Shown one piece after another: positions 1-7,699 of a stretch of DNA of 64,000 bases. The DNA is from Mycolicibacterium hassiacum DSM 44199 (GTDB lineage Bacteria; Actinomycetota; Actinomycetes; Mycobacteriales; Mycobacteriaceae), in NCBI RefSeq assembly GCF_900603025.1, contig NZ_LR026975.1, positions 2,976,001-3,040,000 of the forward strand, read 5' to 3'. Position 1 is the stretch's first letter; the number at the start of each line of letters is the position of its first letter. Position numbers and translations under genes: made by a program. The notes below the pieces were generated by a model that was not told where the DNA came from, made no database searches, and was given only the letters and a program-made list of their open reading frames with translations.

Positions 1-159
1 TCATCAAGCGTGGTCTCGGCGGGGTCTCGACCGCTCGGCCGGGCGAAAGTCGCTGCGAGGCGGGCGGATGGGCGCCGCGTCTGCCCGCGGTGCGGCGCAT
101 CCGGCGCGGCCGAACCCGCGCGACGGGCGCTGGCGCTGCTAGATTTCCCTCGATCGACC

Positions 160-1395
160 ATGACCGGTACCAGGCGCGGCCCCCTGCTGCTCATCCTGTT
201 CGCCGTGCTGATGTCCGGCGCCGGAAACGGCATCTCGCTGGTCGCGTTTCCCTGGCTGGTCCTGCAGCGCAACGGCTCCGCCGTCGACGCCTCGGTGGTG
301 GCGATGGCCGCGAACCTGCCGCTGTTGGTGGCCCTGCTGGTCGCCGGAGCGGCGGTCGACTACCTGGGTCGGCGCCGCGTCGCGCTGATCTCCGACGCGT
401 GCTCGGCGCTGTCGGTGGCCGCGGTACCGATACTGGTGCTGCTGTTCGGCACACAGGTACTCAACGTCGCGGTGCTGGCCGTACTGGCCGGACTCGGCGC
501 CTTCTTCGACCCGGCGGGGATCACCGCCCGCGAGACCATGCTGCCCGAGGCCGCCGCCGACGCCGGCTGGACCCTCGACCGCGCCAACAGCGTCTACGAG
601 GCGGTGTTCAACCTCGCCTACATCGTCGGCCCGGGCATCGGCGGGTTGATGATCGCGACCCTCGGCGGCGTCAACACCATGTGGGTCACCACCGCCGCGT
701 TCGGCCTCTCGATAGCGGCCGTCGCGGCGTTACGACTCGAGGGCGCCGGCACACCGGACCGCGCCGCGCTGCCCGACGGGGTGTGGTCGGGCATCGTCGA
801 GGGACTGCGGTTCGTCTGGCGCACCCCGGTATTGCGCACCCTCGCCGTCGTCGACCTGGTCACCACCGGCCTGTACATGCCGATGGAGTCGGTGTTGTTC
901 CCGAAGTACTTCACCGACCGCGACGAACCGGCGCAACTGGGGTGGGTGCTGATGGCGCTGAGCATCGGCGGACTGGTCGGTGCGCTCGGTTACGCGGCGC
1001 TGTCGGCGCGGACGAACCGCCGCGCCATCATGCTCACCGCGGTGCTGACCCTGGGCGCGGCGATGACCGTGATCGCGTTCCTGCCGCCGCTGCCGCTGAT
1101 CCTGCTGCTCTCCGCGGTGATCGGATTGGTCTACGGGCCGATCGCGCCGATCTACAACTACGTCATGCAGACCCGCGCGCCACAGCAGCTGCGCGGCCGC
1201 GTGGTCGGGGTGATGGGCTCGCTGGCCTATGCTGCCGGACCGCTCGGGCTCGTCATCGCCGGGCCGCTCGCCGATCGGGCCGGCCTGCACATGACGTTCC
1301 TGGCGTTGTCGGTGCCGATGCTCCTCCTCGGGGGTGTGTCGATCTTCCTGCCCGCGCTTCGCGAATTGGACCGCTCGGTCGAAATAGCGTCCTGA
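160..1395 (+). CDS. tap: Tap-like MFS multidrug efflux pump
   Basis: This gene encodes a 411-residue major facilitator transporter closely resembling mycobacterial Tap (Rv1258c, about 419 aa), a proton-driven inner-membrane exporter of aminoglycosides and tetracycline. The reading frame is open from position 10, but the first 50 residues are Arg/Ala-rich and unlike the family. The ATG at 160 gives MTGTRRGPLLLILFAVLMSG, which aligns with the Tap N-terminus. Visible motifs are the early hydrophobic helix with VAFPWLVLQR, the MFS loop motif DYLGRRR (about residue 68), YEAVFNLAYIVGPGIGGLM, PMESVLFPKYFTD and LRGRVVGVMGSLAYAAGPLG near the end. About 12 membrane segments are expected. In M. tuberculosis tap is under WhiB7 control; no clear WhiB7-type AT-rich promoter is visible in the 159 bases available upstream. 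Confidence 0.93.
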   Translation: MTGTRRGPLLLILFAVLMSGAGNGISLVAFPWLVLQRNGSAVDASVVAMAANLPLLVALLVAGAAVDYLGRRRVALISDACSALSVAAVPILVLLFGTQVLNVAVLAVLAGLGAFFDPAGITARETMLPEAAADAGWTLDRANSVYEAVFNLAYIVGPGIGGLMIATLGGVNTMWVTTAAFGLSIAAVAALRLEGAGTPDRAALPDGVWSGIVEGLRFVWRTPVLRTLAVVDLVTTGLYMPMESVLFPKYFTDRDEPAQLGWVLMALSIGGLVGALGYAALSARTNRRAIMLTAVLTLGAAMTVIAFLPPLPLILLLSAVIGLVYGPIAPIYNYVMQTRAPQQLRGRVVGVMGSLAYAAGPLGLVIAGPLADRAGLHMTFLALSVPMLLLGGVSIFLPALRELDRSVEIAS

Positions 1396-1434
1396 TGTAC
1401 CCACATTTCGCGTTGTTAAACCCTTGATACCGAG

Positions 1435-1524
1435 CAATTTTCGACACTTACATGACCGAAAATTGGCTATTCCATTAGACCTCTGAACGTCCACTGAGAA
1501 AGCTGTCGGTTTCCAACAGCTTTC
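1435..1524. promoter_or_regulatory. Two perfect inverted repeats between tap and the LGFP lipoprotein gene
   Basis: The 222-base gap after tap is locally AT-rich. It holds two exact palindromic structures: 9-base arms CAATTTTCG/CGAAAATTG at 1435-1443 and 1457-1465, and GAAAGCTGT/ACAGCTTTC at 1498-1506 and 1516-1524. Neither is followed by a T tract, so they could be operators or Rho-type 3' ends. A TAGCCT box at 1538-1543 is a plausible -10 element for the downstream lipoprotein gene. Confidence 0.55.
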
Positions 1525-1617
1525 GCATGCGCGTCCCTAGCCTCGGAAGGGCCCTGGGTTTCGTCTCCGGGGCGGATCGGAACGATGAGGACGGCCACGC
1601 ACGAGAGGAAGAGCACC

Positions 1618-2226
1618 ATGCAACGGACTGGTCGAAGGATTGCTATAGGTATCGCCGCGGTAGCCGTCAGCGGGGCGGTGACCGTCGGCTGTTCGAACGG
1701 CGGTCAGACCAGTACCAGCACGGACACCGTCGACACACCCGATCTCACCACCGGCGCCCAGGCCACCGACACCGGCGCAGCGCCGGCTTTGCCCACGGGC
1801 GACAATCCCACGCCTGCCGAGACCCCGGGAGCGCAGTCCCCTGGCGAGCAGTCGGAGGCAGCCGACAGCACGACCATCAGCACACCCGACGGCGACTTCG
1901 TCGTGCAGGGAGCCATCCTGCAGAAATACAGCGCAGTGGGCGGCGCCGACAGTCCACTCGGCCTGCCGACGGCCAACGAGGAAGCCGCGCCCAACGGCGG
2001 CAGGTTCAGCACCTTCGAAGGTGGCGCGATCTACTGGAGCCCGCAGACCGGCGCCCACATCGTGTGGGGCGGGATCCGGGACGCCTGGGAAGGCGCCGGC
2101 GGTGTCGGCGGCCAGCTCGGTTATCCGACCACCGACGAACAGACGGTGCCGGGTGGCTGGCGACAGGACTTCCAGGGCGGCGCCGTCTCCTACCTGAACG
2201 GACAACCCCAGATCGAAGCCCGGTGA
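1618..2226 (+). CDS. LGFP-repeat lipoprotein
   Basis: This encodes a predicted secreted lipoprotein of 202 aa. The ATG at 1618 is preceded by a purine-rich ribosome site (GAGGAAGAG). The start gives a short basic n-region, a hydrophobic core and a lipobox VTVGC with the lipidated Cys at residue 25. After a Thr/Ser/Pro-rich linker come LGFP-type repeats, visible as LGLPTANEEAAPNGG and LGYPTTDEQ with FEGGAIYW between them. LGFP repeats occur in actinobacterial cell-wall proteins and are thought to bind envelope components. The open frame extends upstream to 1585, but that would put non-signal residues before the basic n-region. A second small gene follows 9 bases after the stop. Exact function is unknown. 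Confidence 0.85.
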   Translation: MQRTGRRIAIGIAAVAVSGAVTVGCSNGGQTSTSTDTVDTPDLTTGAQATDTGAAPALPTGDNPTPAETPGAQSPGEQSEAADSTTISTPDGDFVVQGAILQKYSAVGGADSPLGLPTANEEAAPNGGRFSTFEGGAIYWSPQTGAHIVWGGIRDAWEGAGGVGGQLGYPTTDEQTVPGGWRQDFQGGAVSYLNGQPQIEAR

Positions 2227-2235
2227 GCAGACGCA

Positions 2236-2403
2236 ATGGCATACGTGAGTGACGAGACGCTCGACGATGTGCGGCGGGAACTCGACCGGTTCAAGGTCGA
2301 CCGGGATCACAGCAACGGCCTCTATGCGGCGGCCATCCTGGTCGGCGCGGTTGAGACCCTCCTCGACGAGGCGCAACCGGACGACAGATCGACGGCCCGC
2401 TAG
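2236..2403 (+). CDS. Small conserved-type protein, 55 aa
   Basis: This short open frame follows the LGFP lipoprotein gene by 9 bases and is probably co-translated with it. It begins MAYVSDETLDDVRRELDRFK and continues into an Ala-rich segment (LYAAAILVGAVETLLDEA) before ending at TAG 2401-2403. The composition (charged amphipathic N-terminal helix, then a short hydrophobic helix) and third-position GC look protein-coding. No family was recognised, and function is unknown. A spurious frame is possible, but the tight spacing favours a real gene. Confidence 0.6.
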   Translation: MAYVSDETLDDVRRELDRFKVDRDHSNGLYAAAILVGAVETLLDEAQPDDRSTAR

Positions 2404-2438
2404 GCCGCCCGCCGTCCGGGCGGGGCTCAGCACCCGCC

Positions 2439-2484
2439 CGGCTCATACGCGGCTCATACGCCGGCTCATACGCGGGCTCATACG
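2439..2484 (+). repeat. Four tandem copies of GGCTCATACG
   Basis: A decamer GGCTCATACG is repeated four times with 11-12 base spacing directly before the FAD oxidase gene. The last copy ends 8 bases before the GTG start codon at 2493. It could be simple slippage expansion or tandem regulator sites spaced by one helical turn. Confidence 0.85.
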
Positions 2485-2492
2485 ATGGCCAG

Positions 2493-3872
2493 GTGGATGA
2501 AAACCGGGCCAGCACCGCCCTGGACGAGCTCATCACCGCGCTGCCCGACGGCACCGTCGTCACCGACCCCGACATCGTGGCGGCGTACCGCCAGGACCGG
2601 GCCGCCGATCCGAACGCCGGCACCGCGCTGGCCGTGGTGCGGCCCCGCAGCACCGAGGAGGTGCAGACCACCCTGCGGTGGGCCAGCACCCACCGGATCG
2701 CGGTGATCCCCCGTGGGATGGGCACCGGTCTGTCCGGCGGCGCGACCGCACTCGACGGCGCGATCGTGCTGAGCACCGAGAAGATGCGCGACATCACCGT
2801 CGATCCGCGCACCCGCACCGCGGTCGCCCAACCCGGCCTGCTCAACGCGGAGGTGAAGAAGGCCGCCGCCGAACACGGACTCTGGTATCCGCCGGATCCG
2901 TCGTCGTTCGAGATCTGCAGTATCGGCGGCAACATCGCCACCAACGCCGGCGGACTGTGCTGCGTCAAGTACGGCGTCACCACCGACTACGTGCTCGGGC
3001 TGCAGGTGGTGCTGGCCGACGGCACCGCGGTGCGCCTGGGCGGGCCGCGGCTGAAGGACGTCGCGGGACTGTCCCTGACCAAACTGTTCGTCGGCAGCGA
3101 GGGCACCCTCGGGGTGATCACCGAGGTGACGCTGAAACTGCTGCCGGCCCAGCACAGCGCATGCACGGTGGTCGCGACGTTCGGATCGGTGGCCGACGCC
3201 GCCAACGCCGTCGTCGCGATAACCTCCCGGATCCGGCCGTCGATGCTGGAGTTCATGGACGCGGCCGCGATCAACGCGGTGGAGGACAAGTTGCGGATGG
3301 GACTGGACCGCACCGCCGCTGCGATGATCCTGGCCGCCAGCGACGAGCGCGGCCCTGCCGGCGCGCAGGACGCCGAGTTCATGGTCGACGTGCTGAACAG
3401 CCACGGCGCCAAAGAGGTGTTCTCCACCACCGATCCCGATGAGGGCGAGGCGTTCGTCGCGGCTCGCCGCTACGCGATCCCCGCCGTCGAGGCCAAGGGG
3501 TCGCTGCTGCTCGAGGACGTCGGGGTGCCGCTGCCGCAACTGGCCGAGCTGGTCAGCGGCATCGAAGCGATCGCCGCCGAACGCGACCTGCTGATCTCGG
3601 TGATCGCCCACGCCGGCGACGGCAACACCCACCCGCTGATCGTCTACGACCCGGCCGATGCGGACATGACGGCGCGCGCCCATCGGGCGTTCGGCGAGAT
3701 CATGGAATTGGCCGTGCGGCTCGGCGGCACGATCACCGGGGAGCACGGCGTCGGCCGATTGAAACGGCCCTGGTTGGCCAGCCAGCTGGGCCCGGAGGCG
3801 ATGGAGCTCAACCGGCGGATCAAGCAAGCGCTCGACCCGCTCGGCATCCTGAATCCGGGCGCCGCGATCTGA
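2493..3872 (+). CDS. GlcD-type FAD-linked oxidase (D-lactate/glycolate oxidase family)
   Basis: This 459-aa protein belongs to the vanillyl-alcohol-oxidase/GlcD flavoprotein family, corresponding to Rv1257c. These enzymes oxidise 2-hydroxy acids such as D-lactate or glycolate using FAD. The PCMH-type FAD-binding domain fills the first half, with PRSTEEVQTTLRWA, IPRGMGTGLSGGA and the Gly-rich NIATNAGGLCCVKYGV around residues 145-165. The C-terminal FAD-oxidase domain shows IAHAGDGNTHPLIVYDP and GTITGEHGVGRLKRPWL, typical of the substrate and metal site, and ends NPGAAI. The start is GTG at 2493; an ATG at 2485 is out of frame. A paralogue lies at 13535-14887. It sits 54 bases before cyp130 and the substrate is not predictable. 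Confidence 0.88.
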   Translation: MDENRASTALDELITALPDGTVVTDPDIVAAYRQDRAADPNAGTALAVVRPRSTEEVQTTLRWASTHRIAVIPRGMGTGLSGGATALDGAIVLSTEKMRDITVDPRTRTAVAQPGLLNAEVKKAAAEHGLWYPPDPSSFEICSIGGNIATNAGGLCCVKYGVTTDYVLGLQVVLADGTAVRLGGPRLKDVAGLSLTKLFVGSEGTLGVITEVTLKLLPAQHSACTVVATFGSVADAANAVVAITSRIRPSMLEFMDAAAINAVEDKLRMGLDRTAAAMILAASDERGPAGAQDAEFMVDVLNSHGAKEVFSTTDPDEGEAFVAARRYAIPAVEAKGSLLLEDVGVPLPQLAELVSGIEAIAAERDLLISVIAHAGDGNTHPLIVYDPADADMTARAHRAFGEIMELAVRLGGTITGEHGVGRLKRPWLASQLGPEAMELNRRIKQALDPLGILNPGAAI

Positions 3873-3891
3873 ACCGAACCCCCGCCGTCTA

Positions 3892-3921
3892 TTGACACTC
3901 CTGGGGATGTGTCGTACGAAT
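3892..3921 (+). promoter_or_regulatory. Probable promoter of leaderless cyp130-tetR transcript
   Basis: A perfect -35 TTGACA (3892-3897) is separated by 17 bases from a -10-like TACGAA (3915-3920). The predicted start of transcription coincides with the A of the cyp130 ATG at 3927, giving a leaderless mRNA, which is common in mycobacteria. TCGTACGA (3912-3919) is palindromic and overlaps the -10, and TGTC/GACA half-sites flank it, so it may be the operator for the co-transcribed TetR. Confidence 0.6.
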
Positions 3922-3926
3922 GAGAC

Positions 3927-5168
3927 ATGTCCTCAGCTCTGTCTCAGGATTCGCGGCCGCGCTTCCAGCTCGCCGACGCCAATACCTGGGTCAATCCCTG
4001 GCCGATGTACAAGGCGTTGCGCGACCACGATCCGGTGCACCACGTGGTGCCCGAGAACCATCCCGACCTCGACTACTACGTGCTGTCCCGGCACGCCGAC
4101 GTGTGGGCGGCCGCCCGCGACCACGCGACGTTCTCCTCCGCGCAGGGCCTGACCGTCAACTACGGCGAGTTGGAACTCATTGGCCTGCAACATAACCCGC
4201 CGTTCGTCATGCAGGATCCCCCGACGCACACCGAATTTCGCAAACTGGTGTCGCGGGGGTTCACGCCGCGCCAGGTGAGCGCGGTCGAACCCAAGGTCCG
4301 CGAGTTCGTCGTCGAACGCATCGAGCGGTTGCGCGCCAACGGCGGCGGTGACATCGTCGCCGAACTGTTCAAACCGCTGCCCTCGATGGTGGTGGCGCAC
4401 TATCTCGGGGTTCCCGAGGAGGATCGCCGCCAGTTCGACGCGTGGACCGAGGCGATCGTGGCGGCCAACGCCACCTCGGGCGGTCCGGCCGGCGCCGCGG
4501 CGGCCGCCGCCGACGCGGTCGGCGAGATGATGACCTACTTCACCGCGTTGATCGAGCGCCGCCGCCGCGAACCCGAGGACGACACCATCTCGCATCTGGT
4601 GGCGGCCGGACTGGGCGCCGACGGCGACATCGACGGCATGCTGTCGATCCTGGCGTTCACGTTCACGATGGTCACCGGCGGTAACGACACCACCACCGGC
4701 ATGCTGGGAGGCACCGTGCAACTGCTGCATCAGCGGCCCGACCAACGCGAAATGCTCGTCGCCGACCCCGATCTCATCCCGGAGGCGATCGACGAGTTCC
4801 TGCGGCTCACGTCGCCGGTGCAGGGCCTGGCCCGTACCACCACCCGCGACGTCACCATCGGCGACACCACGATTCCGCAGGGCCGCAAGGTGCTGTTGCT
4901 CTACGCGTCGGCCAACCGCGACGAACGCGTCTACGGCGAGGACAGCGAGGAACTCGACGTGCGGCGCCGGCCGCGCAACATCCTGACCTTCAGCCACGGC
5001 GCCCACTTCTGCCTCGGGGCGGCCGCCGCCCGCATGCAGTCCCGGGTGGCGCTGACCGAATTGCTCACCCGCTGCCCCGATTTCGAGGTCGACGAGGACC
5101 GGATCGTCTGGGCCGACGGGAGCTACGTGCGTCGCCCGCTGTCGGTCCCGTTCCGGGTGACGTCCTGA
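3927..5168 (+). CDS. cyp130: Cytochrome P450 CYP130 family
   Basis: This encodes a soluble bacterial-type cytochrome P450 of 413 aa, the orthologue in position and content of M. tuberculosis CYP130 (Rv1256c). The I-helix oxygen-activation motif appears as TMVTGGNDTTTGM (about residues 250-262), the K-helix ExxR as EFLRLTSP, and the haem ligand loop as FSHGAHFCLGAAAARM with the axial Cys around residue 360. CYP130 binds bulky arylamines and can N-demethylate xenobiotics; its natural substrate is unknown. The stop codon overlaps the start of the next gene, a TetR regulator, in TGATG, so the two are translationally coupled and the regulator probably controls this P450. Confidence 0.92.
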   Translation: MSSALSQDSRPRFQLADANTWVNPWPMYKALRDHDPVHHVVPENHPDLDYYVLSRHADVWAAARDHATFSSAQGLTVNYGELELIGLQHNPPFVMQDPPTHTEFRKLVSRGFTPRQVSAVEPKVREFVVERIERLRANGGGDIVAELFKPLPSMVVAHYLGVPEEDRRQFDAWTEAIVAANATSGGPAGAAAAAADAVGEMMTYFTALIERRRREPEDDTISHLVAAGLGADGDIDGMLSILAFTFTMVTGGNDTTTGMLGGTVQLLHQRPDQREMLVADPDLIPEAIDEFLRLTSPVQGLARTTTRDVTIGDTTIPQGRKVLLLYASANRDERVYGEDSEELDVRRRPRNILTFSHGAHFCLGAAAARMQSRVALTELLTRCPDFEVDEDRIVWADGSYVRRPLSVPFRVTS

Positions 5169-5758
5169 TGGCCGGCGACTGGCTGGCCGCGCGGCGCAGC
5201 GAGGTGGCCGCGGACCGGATCCTCGACGCGGCCGGCGAACTGTTCGCCCGCAAGGAGGCCGCGGCGGTCGGCATGCACGAGATCGCCGCTGCCGCTGGAT
5301 GTTCCCGCGCGACGCTGTACCGGTACTTCGAGAACCGGGAAGCGCTCTACACCGCCTACGTGCATCGCGAGGCCTACCGGCTCTACCGCGAGATGACCGA
5401 ACACCTCGCCTCGGTCGTGGATCCGCGGGAACGCCTGCTCGAGGGCATGCTGCTCTCGCTGCGCAAGGTGCGCCGGAGCCCGGCGTTGGCGAGCTGGTTC
5501 GCCATCACCCAGCCGCCGATCGGCGCCGAGATGGCCGAACAGTCCGAGGTGATCCGGGCGCTGACCGAGGCGTTCATCATCTCGCTGGGGCCCGACGACC
5601 CGGAGCTGGTCGCCCGCCGGGCCCGCTGGCTGGTACGGGTGATGACGTCGCTGTTTTTGTTCCCCGGCCGCGACGAGGACGACGAGCGCGCGATGCTCGA
5701 GGAGTTCGTGGTGCCGATCGTGCTGCCGAACCGCCAGCCGGCCGACGAGCGTCCCTGA
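5168..5758 (+). CDS. TetR-family regulator coupled to cyp130
   Basis: This 196-aa regulator corresponds to Rv1255c. The N-terminal helix-turn-helix is clear: RILDAAGELFARKEAAAVGM followed by EIAAAAGCSRATLYRYFENR (recognition helix around residues 33-52). The C-terminal ligand-binding half is helical and ends with an acidic RDEDDERAMLEEFVV segment. Its ATG overlaps the cyp130 stop by one base, so it is made from the same mRNA and probably represses it in response to a P450 substrate. The ligand is unknown. It converges with the siderophore reductase gene, leaving only 3 bases between the two stops. Confidence 0.9.
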   Translation: MAGDWLAARRSEVAADRILDAAGELFARKEAAAVGMHEIAAAAGCSRATLYRYFENREALYTAYVHREAYRLYREMTEHLASVVDPRERLLEGMLLSLRKVRRSPALASWFAITQPPIGAEMAEQSEVIRALTEAFIISLGPDDPELVARRARWLVRVMTSLFLFPGRDEDDERAMLEEFVVPIVLPNRQPADERP

Positions 5759-5761
5759 CGG

Positions 5762-6478
5762 TCAGGCGACCCAGTACGCCTGCGCCTTGATCGACTTGCG
5801 CGGGATCTTGTAATCCTCGCGGAACACCTTCGACACCGCGCGGGTGGTGCGGTTGTCGCAGGCCACCCACCCGAAGTGGTCCGAGGCGTCGAACGCCGCA
5901 GACTTGACCGCCTGCACCAGCGCCTCGCCGGCGTTCTTGCGGTCCACCCAGACCACGCCGGTGCTGCGGGCGACCGGCAGTTGTTTGTCGTCTTCGTGCT
6001 GGGCCTCGAGGAACACCCGGGCCGGCGCGTCGCCGATCGCCTTGAGCAGCGAGTTGATCGCCGGCAGCGACGCGGTGTCGCCGACGATGACGTAGCCGGC
6101 CGGTGGCGGCTCGGGCAGGCTGAAGTTGCTGCCCAGCACGGTCGCCTCGATGGTGTCCCCGGGCTGCGCGTTCTGCGCCCAACGGGAGGCGATGCCCTCG
6201 TGCAGCGCGAACTCGATGTCAACGGTGTCGGCCTCCGGATCGGGGTCGACGAGCGTGTAGCCGCGCTGATGCAGCTTGTCGCCGTCGGCGAACCACATCC
6301 GGATCCACATGGTCGGGTGCGGCGGGCGGTCGGCCAGCATTCCGCCGGCGTTGAAGCTCAACCGCAGATAATGCGGGCTGATCTGCCGCTTACCCGTGAC
6401 GGTCAGCCGATAGTCGCCCGCGCGCAGCAGCTTGAGAACCGCTCCCTGGAACCCGCGCGACGGCTTCTTGTCTGACAT
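5762..6478 (-). CDS. Siderophore-interacting protein (FAD ferric-siderophore reductase)
   Basis: This 238-aa protein matches the SIP/ViuB family of FAD-containing ferric-siderophore reductases, which release iron in the cytoplasm by reducing siderophore-bound Fe(III). The FAD-binding 9 domain covers the first half, with ISPHYLRLSF, the flavin-binding RGYTLVDPDPEADTVDIEF and HEGIASRWAQNAQPGD. The C-terminal SIP half contains VGDTASLPAINSLLKAIGD, matching the pyridine nucleotide-binding part, then GWVACDN. The ATG at 6478 has GGAG just upstream. An IdeR-like box 23 bases before the start suggests iron-repressed expression. I do not recall a counterpart at this point of the M. tuberculosis order. 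Confidence 0.9.
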   Translation of the reverse strand: MSDKKPSRGFQGAVLKLLRAGDYRLTVTGKRQISPHYLRLSFNAGGMLADRPPHPTMWIRMWFADGDKLHQRGYTLVDPDPEADTVDIEFALHEGIASRWAQNAQPGDTIEATVLGSNFSLPEPPPAGYVIVGDTASLPAINSLLKAIGDAPARVFLEAQHEDDKQLPVARSTGVVWVDRKNAGEALVQAVKSAAFDASDHFGWVACDNRTTRAVSKVFREDYKIPRKSIKAQAYWVA

Positions 6479-6501
6479 GCTCCGGTCCCTCTCCTCGTTT
6501 C

Positions 6502-6520
6502 TTAGGGCAGCTTAACCTAA
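6502..6520 (-). promoter_or_regulatory. IdeR iron box
   Basis: The 19-base sequence TTAGGGCAGCTTAACCTAA matches the IdeR consensus TTAGGTTAGGCTAACCTAA at 15 of 19 positions, with both outer arms (TTAGG and AACCTAA) intact. It lies 23 bases upstream of the siderophore reductase start. IdeR with Fe(II) normally represses from such sites, so this gene should be induced under iron starvation. Confidence 0.75.
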
Positions 6521-6553
6521 CCAACTGCCGGCTGGGAGGGGCCCCGAAGCGGG

Positions 6554-7699
6554 TCAGTTCGGCGGCACCCGGGTGAACCGGTGCAGCAGCCAGGCCAGCG
6601 GCACCGTCACCACCAGCGTGACGACGAACAGCGCCGCCATCGACCCGGTGTAGATCGGGTAGCGCAGGATCTCCACCATCACGAACTCCATCGTGATCAG
6701 GTGGATCAGGAAGATCTCGTAGGAGATCTCGCCGAGGAACACCATCGGCCGGCTCGCCAGCAGCCGGGCGTACAGACCCCGGTTGCCCAGCGCGAGCGGG
6801 GCGACCACCAGCGTGGCGATGACCGCGTAGAAGATGATCTTGTACAGCGCCTCGTACAACTGTCCCGGCGAGGTGGTCGGTGCCCCGGCGATCGGCGTGG
6901 AGGCGATGAAGTAGCACACCAGCGCGAGCGGCAGGCACACCACCGCATAGGCCTGCACTCGCATCTGCGCCAGCACCGCCAGCATCATGCCGCCGATGAA
7001 CCAGGCCAGGTATCCGGGCAGCCACAACCGCGCCCCGTCGGGCAGGAAGTCGGTGGTGTGCACCAGCACCATCCACGCCGGCGAGATCAGCGCCAGCGCA
7101 ACCAGACCCGTCAGCACCAGGCCGGGCCGCCACTGGCGGCCGCACAGCGCCGTCAACAGCAGCCAGGCCAGCAGCGGCAGCACCGTGTAGAACGCCACCT
7201 CCACGGCCAGGCTCCACATCTGGGTCAGACCCTGGTGCAGATACGAGAACAGATAGTTGTCGGTGTAGATCTGGGTGTGAGTCAGGTTGCGCAGCAACCC
7301 TTCCCAGGTGTGGCCCGGATTCGGTCCGGCGAAGCGGAAGTGGTAGATGGCGTAGGCGACCAGCACCGTGACGACGTAGGCGGGCATGATCCGCCGCACC
7401 CGGCGCCATGCGTAGCGGCGCGTCGACGGCGGCGGCCCGCCGGTCGCGGCGGCCTTCACCCACGGGCTGAACAACAGGAACCCGGACAGCACGAAGAAGA
7501 TCGGCACGCCGATCTCCATCCGCGAGTACACCAGCCCGAGATAGCCCTGCGGGTACTTGCCGGTGGTGTAGGCCGCGTGCGTCCCGAGCACCAGCAGCGC
7601 CGCGACGGCGCGCACCCCGGTGAGCGAGGCGACCCGCTCGGCGCGGCTGACCGACTCCAGCCCGCCCTGGGTGTCCTCGGCGCGGTCGGACAGCGTCAT
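6554..7699 (-). CDS. Membrane acyltransferase 3 family
   Basis: This 381-aa polytopic protein corresponds to Rv1254 and the acyltransferase-3 (OafA/NodX-like) family, whose members transfer acetyl or other acyl groups to cell-surface sugars or lipids. Family hallmarks are LTGVRAVAALLVLGTHAAY near residues 26-44 (including the conserved His), followed by IGVPIFFVLSGFLLF and about ten membrane helices ending in a short basic tail. The start overlaps the deaD stop by 4 bases (ATGA), so both are on one transcript with deaD first. The acceptor molecule is unknown. Confidence 0.88.
   Translation of the reverse strand: MTLSDRAEDTQGGLESVSRAERVASLTGVRAVAALLVLGTHAAYTTGKYPQGYLGLVYSRMEIGVPIFFVLSGFLLFSPWVKAAATGGPPPSTRRYAWRRVRRIMPAYVVTVLVAYAIYHFRFAGPNPGHTWEGLLRNLTHTQIYTDNYLFSYLHQGLTQMWSLAVEVAFYTVLPLLAWLLLTALCGRQWRPGLVLTGLVALALISPAWMVLVHTTDFLPDGARLWLPGYLAWFIGGMMLAVLAQMRVQAYAVVCLPLALVCYFIASTPIAGAPTTSPGQLYEALYKIIFYAVIATLVVAPLALGNRGLYARLLASRPMVFLGEISYEIFLIHLITMEFVMVEILRYPIYTGSMAALFVVTLVVTVPLAWLLHRFTRVPPN

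Noticed and set aside
1..159. WhiB7-type promoter before tap
   Set aside because: An AT-rich block next to a -35 is expected, but this stretch is GC-rich. The promoter may lie left of the window.
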